Below, piece by piece: positions 7,373-14,025 of a DNA stretch of 21,308 nucleotides (positions are counted from its first letter, which is position 1; each line of letters opens with the position of its first letter). Origin of the DNA: an uncultured Chitinophagaceae bacterium. GTDB lineage: Bacteria; Bacteroidota; Bacteroidia; Chitinophagales; Chitinophagaceae. The position numbers and the translations under genes are program-made. The DNA lies in the NCBI GenBank assembly GCA_937996595.1, contig CALKVC010000093.1, positions 1-21,308 on the forward strand, in the 5' to 3' direction. Under the pieces are notes generated by a model that was given only the letters and a program-made list of their open reading frames with translations, had not been told where the DNA came from and did no database searches.

Positions 7373-9751
7373 TTACTTGATATATTTGAATATGATACCG
7401 GTGAGGATTACAGGTATGGAAGCCACGATCACTGATTTCACCAGGTCGGAAATCTCTGCTCCTTCCGGCCTGTACGGAACCGTTATCATTGAGCCTTCTT
7501 CAACTTTCGGATAGAAATGCAGGAACAGGAAATTTTTTGTACGCCTGCTTTTTCCATTTGCATACGTTACATAAATCCTGCGCCGCCATGGCCTTAACCC
7601 GTAACCGCCGGCCTTATCAATATAATATGGTAGTTTGCTGTGTTCTTTGTCGAATGTTATTTTCAACGGCGACTGCACCGTTCCTTTTATGGTGATGAAT
7701 GGATTTATTTCCGGAATGAAAATGATATCACTTTCCTGTAATACGATATCATGTTTTGAATTCCTGAATTTAAGTGCTTTATACAGGTCGATACTTACCG
7801 GCTCATCTATTGACTTAAGTGTTTCGGATAAACTGTCCTGCAGGATGATGCCGTTTGAATCCAGTTTCGGTTTTTCCAGCATTTTTTCACGCATCAGGCC
7901 TGTTTTGTTCCTGTATAATATGGCACCGCCAATATTCGCATTTTCATCCAGCCCGCCGGCCCTTTCAATGAAAGATGACAAGGTTTCAAATTTGCTCAGG
8001 CGTGGATAAAGCCCCGGGTATTTTACCAGCCCCTTTATTTCTACATTTTGCTGCAGTTCAAATGTTGGGTTACGCCTTACAAACACCTGGTCGTAAGGTT
8101 TTAACTGAACCATTGCAGCAGCAGAATCAACCTGCAGGTTTGGCAATATTGCATACGATTTTACAATAGTACGTGTTGGTTTCAATCCCTGCTGCGCTGA
8201 ATCCATATCAACTATACTGGATATTTCCAGCCTGCCGAATTCTGCAGAGGGTTTTATTCCGCCCGACAGGTAAAGCAGGTCCTGTAAACTCATGCCGCCA
8301 TATTTTCTTACACGTCCTTCCTTACGTACTTCGCCATATATCTCTACATATTGCTGTTCTCCAAATTCCGATTGTGAAAAAAGCTGTATCACATCATTCG
8401 GCATCAGGGTAACATTGTTGAAACTGGTAGCCACATTTGAGTTGATATCGCTTAGGTCAACTTCCAGCCGGTCAGATTTAAGGTTGGTTGAATCACCGGC
8501 GCCCCTGAAGATATAAGCCCTTGGCAGATATGTATTTCGGGTTACGCCGCCGGCCCGGTTGATGATATCGAATAACCTGTCGCCGCTACGCAGTTCATAC
8601 ACGCCCTGGTAAGTAACTTCACCCCGCAGTTCCACTTTATTGGCAATACCCGGTTTAATCAGGTCTACTTTAACAATATCCCCGTCATTAAGCATAAAGT
8701 CCTGGCCGGCTAACTGGAGTATCGCATTGGCATTTACATCGCGTTGAACCTGTTTTTCATTTTCAGTTCTCAGTACTTTCATGCCGGAAGCAAGTGCTTC
8801 AGCATTCAATCCGCCTGTATATTTCAATAATGCTTTTACCCCTTCGTCTTTTTTCAACTGGTAATACATGGGCCTTTTAAACTGGCCGGTTGCCAGTATT
8901 TTTTTCTCATAAAACCCTACAATGATGAAATCATTATTCTGCAGGTATAAGTGTTTACCAAAATCACCGGTATGCAGGTATTTATACACATCAATCTCAT
9001 CAATCACCCTGCCGGCCCTTTTCACCTGTATATTCCGCAGGTTACCAAACTGGGTAACACCGCCGGCCTGTGCGATGGCGTTAAAAGCATTGGAAAAAAC
9101 TGAAATGGTAATCGGCCCTGCCATCAATACCTCGCCAACCACATTCACATTGATGGATCTTGGCTGGCCAAGTGAAACCGCAATATTGGTACCAGCCGGA
9201 ACCACACTGCGGAAACGGGCGTTGATGATGGACCGTACATTATCGAACGTTAGGCCCTGAACCTGTATTTTTCCCAGGCCCTGCGGGAATATAGCTCCAT
9301 CCCTTGCCACCACATAGCTTTCCTGGAATTCGGCGGCGCCCCATAAGGATACTACGATATGATCGCCAACACCAATCGGATAATCCAATGGCGGCGTAGA
9401 CAGTTCAGCCAGGTCGAAACTGGCCGCACCCCTGAAAACATCCGCACCGTACGTTTGATCGGGTTTATATGATTCTGCTTTAATATTGTCTTTAATAAGG
9501 CTGTCCCTGTCAAGTTTCGTATTCTTACCAAAATCGGCATTCTTGTCTTTCCCGGTATTTTCCCGGTTCTTATCACTTAACAGGGAAGAAAGCTGTGTTT
9601 GGGAAAGCTGCTTGGGATCAACCTGGTTTGGCAGTATCTCTGTTGGATTTTGATTGATGACCGGGGGCTGGCAATATGCTTTAAATGAAGAAAAAACTAT
9701 GAATAAGAATAACGGGTACCTGAAAAATGACCTGCGATGTGATCGTTGCAT
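7373..9751 (-). CDS. Outer-membrane polysaccharide export protein with multiple SLBB domains (Wza-like)
   Basis: A 792-residue protein that likely forms the outer-membrane channel for capsule or exopolysaccharide. It begins with a basic stretch and a hydrophobic signal peptide (about 1-27, ending near FKAYCQ). A polysaccharide-export domain follows (about 122-195, with YPIGVGDHIVVSLWG), then several SLBB repeats, seen as recurring blocks such as NVNVVGEVLMAGPI, VELRGEVTYQGVYEL, VEIYGEVRKEGRV, VEIKGLVKYPGLYP and ITIKGTVQSPLKI. The C-terminus has a short hydrophobic segment (about 771-788). It is longer than Wza of E. coli (about 380 residues), as is usual for the multi-SLBB form in Bacteroidota. 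It heads the operon with the Wzz-like gene. The cysteine at 27 is not in a canonical lipobox, so lipidation is uncertain. Confidence 0.92.
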   Translation of the reverse strand: MQRSHRRSFFRYPLFLFIVFSSFKAYCQPPVINQNPTEILPNQVDPKQLSQTQLSSLLSDKNRENTGKDKNADFGKNTKLDRDSLIKDNIKAESYKPDQTYGADVFRGAASFDLAELSTPPLDYPIGVGDHIVVSLWGAAEFQESYVVARDGAIFPQGLGKIQVQGLTFDNVRSIINARFRSVVPAGTNIAVSLGQPRSINVNVVGEVLMAGPITISVFSNAFNAIAQAGGVTQFGNLRNIQVKRAGRVIDEIDVYKYLHTGDFGKHLYLQNNDFIIVGFYEKKILATGQFKRPMYYQLKKDEGVKALLKYTGGLNAEALASGMKVLRTENEKQVQRDVNANAILQLAGQDFMLNDGDIVKVDLIKPGIANKVELRGEVTYQGVYELRSGDRLFDIINRAGGVTRNTYLPRAYIFRGAGDSTNLKSDRLEVDLSDINSNVATSFNNVTLMPNDVIQLFSQSEFGEQQYVEIYGEVRKEGRVRKYGGMSLQDLLYLSGGIKPSAEFGRLEISSIVDMDSAQQGLKPTRTIVKSYAILPNLQVDSAAAMVQLKPYDQVFVRRNPTFELQQNVEIKGLVKYPGLYPRLSKFETLSSFIERAGGLDENANIGGAILYRNKTGLMREKMLEKPKLDSNGIILQDSLSETLKSIDEPVSIDLYKALKFRNSKHDIVLQESDIIFIPEINPFITIKGTVQSPLKITFDKEHSKLPYYIDKAGGYGLRPWRRRIYVTYANGKSRRTKNFLFLHFYPKVEEGSMITVPYRPEGAEISDLVKSVIVASIPVILTGIIFKYIK

Positions 9752-9787
9752 CTTGAAAGGGGGTTGTGTTCAGAATTTTTATTGCCG

Positions 9788-9795
9788 CAAATATA
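9788..9795 (-). promoter_or_regulatory. Candidate -7 element for the polysaccharide-export operon
   Basis: On the minus strand this reads TATATTTG followed by C, an exact match to the Bacteroidota TAnnTTTG element. It is 36 bases upstream of the ATG at 9751. No good -33 element is seen; that region falls in the 3' end of the upstream gene. Confidence 0.5.
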
Positions 9796-9800
9796 ACATA

Positions 9801-10751
9801 TTATTTGGGTGGATGCTGTGAAAGGCTGCTGTACTCATCCCATATCTCCTGAACAATTTCAGCGGCCGGCTTAATTGAATCAATCAGGGCGCTTACCTGT
9901 CCGATTTCCAGTTCTCCTTCCTGCATATCGCCTTCAAACATCCCTTTCTTGGCCCTTCCGCGGCCCAGCAATGCAGCCAGTTCTTCCACTGGCATACAGT
10001 TGGATTCTGCTTCCTGTACTTTAGCATAAAATGCATTCTTCAATAACCTTACCGGTGTAAGTTGTTTCAGGGCCACCATCGTATCGCCTTCTCCGGCATT
10101 CAGCACAGCCTGTTTAAAACTGATATGGCTGGATGCTTCATTACTGGCAACAAACCGGCTGCCTATTTGCACGCCGGATGCGCCCAGCACCATGGCTGCC
10201 AGCATCTGCCTGCCCGTAGCGATGCCGCCTGCTGCAATTACCGGAATGTGTACCGCCCTGCAAACTGCCGGTATCAGTACAAAACTGGTCGTTTCTTCCC
10301 TGCCGTTATGCCCGCCTGCTTCAAAGCCTTCTGCTACAACGGCATCACATCCGGCATCCTGTGCCTTTAAGGCAAACTTACTGCTGCTTACCACATGCAC
10401 AACCTTTATCCCCTGCTGCTTCAGCCTGGAAGTATAGGTTTTGGGGTTGCCGGCTGATGTGAACACCACCGGCACTTTCTCATCAATAATGGTTTGAATG
10501 TGTTCTTCGATATTGGGATATAAAAGCGGGACATTTACGCCAAAAGGCTTACCGGTAGCTTCACGGCATTTCCTGATATTCTCTTTCAATACTTCAGGAT
10601 ACATACTGCCGCTCCCCAGCAAACCAAGCCCGCCGGCATTACTAACAGCACTGGCTAAGCGCCATCCGCTGGCCCAGATCATACCAGCCTGAACGATGGG
10701 TTTTTCAATATTAAACAGGCCGGTTATGCGTCCTGAATTAAATGTATGCAT
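9801..10751 (-). CDS. Nitronate monooxygenase / FabK-like FMN-dependent enzyme
   Basis: A 316-residue TIM-barrel flavoprotein of the 2-nitropropane dioxygenase family. Visible features are the N-terminal PIVQAGMIWAS, the glycine-rich SNAGGLGLLG at 37-46, the motif AEGFEAGGHNG at 140-150 with the conserved histidine at 148, and the FMN phosphate-binding segments PVIAAGGIATGRQ and GASGVQIGSRF. Members either oxidise alkyl nitronates or, as FabK, reduce enoyl-ACP in fatty-acid synthesis. Motifs alone do not separate the two, so I leave the symbol blank. It stands alone, with the export operon promoter directly behind it. The ATG at 10751 fits the family's start. Confidence 0.85.
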   Translation of the reverse strand: MHTFNSGRITGLFNIEKPIVQAGMIWASGWRLASAVSNAGGLGLLGSGSMYPEVLKENIRKCREATGKPFGVNVPLLYPNIEEHIQTIIDEKVPVVFTSAGNPKTYTSRLKQQGIKVVHVVSSSKFALKAQDAGCDAVVAEGFEAGGHNGREETTSFVLIPAVCRAVHIPVIAAGGIATGRQMLAAMVLGASGVQIGSRFVASNEASSHISFKQAVLNAGEGDTMVALKQLTPVRLLKNAFYAKVQEAESNCMPVEELAALLGRGRAKKGMFEGDMQEGELEIGQVSALIDSIKPAAEIVQEIWDEYSSLSQHPPK

Positions 10752-10887
10752 AGGAATACAAATTAATTACAAACCGTTTCAATACGTGAAATAATTATGA
10801 ACATTTACACATGTTGGTCAATGTCTTTGAGTGACAGGTATGTAATATTGAACATACATAAAGCACAATACATGCTAATGGAAGAAA

Positions 10888-11889
10888 TTACTTTGAGCCG
10901 CCGCCGAGGTCTATGGCTGTGTTATCACCAATATTTAGGTTGCGGCTAACACCTCTTACTTCGGCATCGCTTCCAATGAGGGAATTGTTCAGCACTATCT
11001 CCTGGAGATTGCTATAAGCCCCTACGATGCTGTCTTTTACGATGGCACGGTTGATGGTTGAGTTTTCACCAATAGCCACATTGGGGCCAATCACTGAGTT
11101 CTTTATTTTACATCCTTCGCCGATACTTACCGGCGGTACGATGATGGTATTCTCAAAATCATTCGGTTCTTTTATGTCTACACCTATTTTTTTGAGCAGA
11201 ATGGCATTGGATTGAAGCAGGGTTTCTTTTTTCCCGCAATCGAACCAGTTGGCCACTTTGAATGATTTGAATTTAACACCGTTCTGTATCATGCATTCCA
11301 GCGCATCTGTGAGACTGAATTCTTCATAACTCGTCTTATTCTCGCTGATGCTTTTGATGCAGGTAAATAATTGCTCCGTTTCCTTTATTTTGTAAATGCC
11401 CACCAGCGCCATATTGCTTTTGGGAATGGCCGGTTTTTCTACCAGCCTGCTGATGAACCCGTCTTCTTCCACTTCGGCTACACCAAAATTCCGGGGATCA
11501 TCCACTTTCTTTATTCCCAGCATGGAAAAAGGCTCATCCATGATTTCGGTAACATTGTATTCGGCAATGGTATCGCCTAAAACAATGATCACTTCATCAT
11601 TTGCAACCAGCTGGCTGGTAAGTTCTATGGCATGGCCCGTACCGAACCGCTCATTCTGGGTAACAAACTGGCAATTGAGGTTTGGGTAATGCTCCTTCAC
11701 ATAATCCTGTATCTTTTCGCCAAGATATCCGATGATAAAAATGAAATCGTTGATACCTGCATCATGTAACTGGTCGATGGTGAAACTAAGGATAGTTTTG
11801 CCTGCCAATGGTATCAGCGCCTTGGGTTGCGTATATGTATGCGGGCGAAGTTTGGTACCTACACCTGCAACTGGAATGATTGCCTTCAT
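10888..11889 (-). CDS. Sugar-phosphate nucleotidyltransferase with C-terminal beta-helix (RmlA-like)
   Basis: A 333-residue NDP-sugar pyrophosphorylase. The N-terminal Rossmann-like domain shows GVGTKLRP at 9-16 and PKALIPLAGK at 22-31, the nucleotide-binding and catalytic loops, then FGTGHAIE at 82-89, LGD with the metal-binding aspartate at 106, and LVEKPAIP. From about residue 240 the sequence turns into hexapeptide-like repeats (IGEGCKI, IGPNVAIGENSTI, DSIVGAYSNL), a left-handed beta-helix. The long-form architecture resembles glucose-1-phosphate thymidylyltransferase, but the nucleotide and sugar are not certain. The frame extends upstream to a TTG at 11946, but homology starts at MKAIIPVAGVGT, so the ATG at 11889 is used. 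It may supply precursors for the polysaccharide exported by the nearby operon, which is inference. Confidence 0.88.
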   Translation of the reverse strand: MKAIIPVAGVGTKLRPHTYTQPKALIPLAGKTILSFTIDQLHDAGINDFIFIIGYLGEKIQDYVKEHYPNLNCQFVTQNERFGTGHAIELTSQLVANDEVIIVLGDTIAEYNVTEIMDEPFSMLGIKKVDDPRNFGVAEVEEDGFISRLVEKPAIPKSNMALVGIYKIKETEQLFTCIKSISENKTSYEEFSLTDALECMIQNGVKFKSFKVANWFDCGKKETLLQSNAILLKKIGVDIKEPNDFENTIIVPPVSIGEGCKIKNSVIGPNVAIGENSTINRAIVKDSIVGAYSNLQEIVLNNSLIGSDAEVRGVSRNLNIGDNTAIDLGGGSK

Positions 11890-12012
11890 TGATTGAGTTA
11901 TTACCTCCCAAACATCCTTTTCCCGTATATCATAATAAACCTCCAATATTTGGGCAAGTGAAAGTAGTACATTTTGTGTAAAATGAACACATTAGGGGTG
12001 GTATTATTTGAA

Positions 12013-12057
12013 ATGTATGATGTTAGATTTATGATGTATGATGTTAGATGTATGATT
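12013..12057. repeat. Two tandem copies of a 21-bp repeat upstream of glyA
   Basis: ATGTATGATGTTAGATTTATG at 12013-12033 is repeated at 12034-12054 with a single T-to-G change, and a further ATT follows. It lies between the nucleotidyltransferase and glyA genes, just upstream of the glyA promoter element. Such short AT-rich repeats are probably slippage products. No function is evident. Confidence 0.75.
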
Positions 12058-12072
12058 TCTAAAAGTGCTGCT

Positions 12073-12080
12073 TATATTTG
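12073..12080 (+). promoter_or_regulatory. Candidate -7 element for glyA
   Basis: TATATTTG followed by C matches the Bacteroidota TAnnTTTG element exactly and ends 17 bases before the glyA ATG. The -33 position falls in the end of the 21-bp repeat region and shows no clear TTG. Confidence 0.5.
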
Positions 12081-12097
12081 CCGGATAATAATAACAT

Positions 12098-13378
12098 ATG
12101 CAGCACGACAAGTTGATATTTGACCTGGTTAATAAAGAACTGGAGAGGCAACGTAATGGTATTGAACTGATTGCGAGCGAAAATTTCACCAGCTTACAGG
12201 TGATGCAGGCCATGGGCACATCACTTACCAATAAATATGCAGAAGGTTACCCCGGAAAAAGGTATTATGGCGGATGTGAGGTGGTAGATGAAATAGAACA
12301 ACTGGCCATTGACAGGCTGAAACAGATATTCAACTGCGAATATGCCAATGTGCAGCCACATAGCGGAGCCCAGGCCAATGCAGCCCTGATGCTGGCCATA
12401 TTGCAACCCGGCGACAAGATCCTGGGACTCGACCTAAGCATGGGCGGTCACCTTACCCATGGTTCTCCCGTAAATTTCTCCGGAAAAATATACAGACCTT
12501 ATTTCTACGGAGTTAAAAAAGATACCGGCCTGATAGATTATGACATGCTGGAAGAACAAGCCAGGAAAGAAAAACCCCGGTTGATCATTTGCGGCGCATC
12601 GGCCTACAGCAGGGATATTGATTATGCCAGGATCAGGCAGGTTGCCGATGAAGTAGGTGCATACGTTTTATGTGATATGGCTCATCCGGCAGGTTTGATA
12701 GCCAAAGGGCTTTTATCTTCCCCGTTCGACCACTGCCATTTTGTAACCAGCACTACCCATAAAACCCTACGCGGCCCCCGTGGAGGCATCATTTTGATGA
12801 AAAAGGATGTGGAAAACAGTTTCGGTGCCAAAGACCTGAAAGGGAACCTGCGCATGATGAGCAATGTACTGGATATGGCCGTTTTCCCGGGCACACAGGG
12901 CGGCCCGCTGGAGCACGTTATTGCCGCCAAAGCAGTTGCTTTTGGGGAAATACTAACGGATGATTTTACACGTTATATTAGCCAGGTAAAGGTAAATGCA
13001 CAGGCGATGGCAAAAGCGTTTACAGATAAGGGTTACCAGATCATCAGCGGGGGCACCGACAACCACCTGATGCTGATTGATCTGAGGAATAAGAGCCTAA
13101 CCGGTAAAAAGGCACAGGAAACACTTGACAAGGCACATATCACCTTAAATAAGAACGCTGTTCCTTTTGATGATAAAAGCCCGTTCGTAACAAGCGGGAT
13201 CCGCGTTGGCGTTCCTGCCATAACTACCCGTGGCATGAAGGAGGCAGACATGCAGGTTGTGGTTGATTTCATTGACAGGGTGCTGATGAACACCGATGAT
13301 GAAAAAACAATCGCTTCCGTTAAACAGGAAGTGGGTTCCTTTATGAAATCGTTTCCCCTTTACCCCGAATTAGGATAA
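12098..13378 (+). CDS. glyA: Serine hydroxymethyltransferase
   Basis: This PLP enzyme interconverts serine and glycine while moving a one-carbon unit to or from tetrahydrofolate. The 426-residue product is full length for the bacterial family. Signature segments are ELIASENFTS at 23-32, NKYAEGYPGKRYYGG at 45-59, the PLP-contacting DMAHPAG at 193-199 with Asp193, and STTHKTLRGPRGG at 218-230 with the Schiff-base lysine at 222. The protein is cytosolic and probably a homodimer. A good -7 element precedes it, and the DUF4293 gene follows 31 bases downstream, perhaps cotranscribed. Confidence 0.98.
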   Translation: MQHDKLIFDLVNKELERQRNGIELIASENFTSLQVMQAMGTSLTNKYAEGYPGKRYYGGCEVVDEIEQLAIDRLKQIFNCEYANVQPHSGAQANAALMLAILQPGDKILGLDLSMGGHLTHGSPVNFSGKIYRPYFYGVKKDTGLIDYDMLEEQARKEKPRLIICGASAYSRDIDYARIRQVADEVGAYVLCDMAHPAGLIAKGLLSSPFDHCHFVTSTTHKTLRGPRGGIILMKKDVENSFGAKDLKGNLRMMSNVLDMAVFPGTQGGPLEHVIAAKAVAFGEILTDDFTRYISQVKVNAQAMAKAFTDKGYQIISGGTDNHLMLIDLRNKSLTGKKAQETLDKAHITLNKNAVPFDDKSPFVTSGIRVGVPAITTRGMKEADMQVVVDFIDRVLMNTDDEKTIASVKQEVGSFMKSFPLYPELG

Positions 13379-13409
13379 GCTAACCTATATAAAACAATAA
13401 CATTTTCAA

Positions 13410-13826
13410 ATGATACAGCGTATTCAATCCGTATGGCTCCTGCTGGCATCAGCCAGTGCATTCCTTGGCCTCAAATTTCCTTTTTTCATAGGCACGAATA
13501 AAGACCATGAAGCTTCTTACCAGCTAAACGGCATGGAAAACATATACCTGATGGTTTTAACAATCATCATCGGCTTACTGGCATTTGTAACCATATTCTT
13601 GTTTAAGAAAAGAAGGCGCCAGGTGCGGCTGGCCGTGCTGGGCATCGGGTTAGAACTGGTACTCATCCTGCTGTATTATTTCCAGGTGCGCACTTTTATT
13701 GAAGATACCGGTGCTTATGCTTTAAGTGCATTATTACAGGGCTGTGTGCTTTTCTTTTTCTTCCTGGCTTTGCGTGGTATAGGCAGGGATGTAAAAGTGA
13801 TCAGGGATAGCGACCGGTTACGGTAA
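13410..13826 (+). CDS. DUF4293 family small membrane protein
   Basis: A 138-residue integral membrane protein. The opening MIQRIQSVWLLLA is the hallmark of DUF4293, a family of unknown function found in Bacteroidota. Four hydrophobic spans can be seen: about 8-26, 46-66, 73-92 and 101-121, with a positively charged loop KKRRRQ after the second. The C-terminus (GRDVKVIRDSDRLR) is polar and probably cytoplasmic. The gene sits 31 bases behind glyA on the same strand, but glyA offers no clear functional link. No terminator is seen after the stop; the inverted-repeat element begins 50 bases downstream. Confidence 0.85.
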   Translation: MIQRIQSVWLLLASASAFLGLKFPFFIGTNKDHEASYQLNGMENIYLMVLTIIIGLLAFVTIFLFKKRRRQVRLAVLGIGLELVLILLYYFQVRTFIEDTGAYALSALLQGCVLFFFFLALRGIGRDVKVIRDSDRLR

Positions 13827-13875
13827 TCTAACTTCCACTTTTATTTTCATTAATTATTACGAACCAATTCCTTGT

Positions 13876-13984
13876 CGTCATTGCGAACGCAGTGAAGCAA
13901 TCTCTTCTTTAGAAATTAAATTCATGTACTTACTTGGAGATTGCTTCCCGAAAAAACCGGGACAGGTCGTTCCTCGCAATGACG
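13876..13984. repeat. 109-bp nested inverted-repeat element (MITE/REP-like)
   Basis: The ends are perfect 11-base inverted repeats, CGTCATTGCGA at 13876-13886 and TCGCAATGACG at 13974-13984. Inside lies a second perfect pair, GAAGCAATCTC at 13894-13904 and GAGATTGCTTC at 13937-13947. A small CCCG...CGGG hairpin sits at 13947-13961. The GTCATTGCGAGG...AGCAATCT wording is one I recognise from dispersed intergenic elements in many bacterial genomes. There is no coding capacity of its own. A partial extra copy of the right end, TTCCTCGCAAT, is at 14002-14012, close to the uvrA stop. It lies between the DUF4293 and uvrA genes, which converge on it. Confidence 0.8.
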
Positions 13985-14025
13985 AACAATTGGTGGTTAC
14001 ATTCCTCGCAATACGATAAAAAGTT

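Noticed and set aside
10838..10857. Weak hairpin GTATGT...ACATAC behind the nucleotidyltransferase gene
   Set aside because: Only six pairs, AT-rich and without a T run, so not supportable as a terminator.
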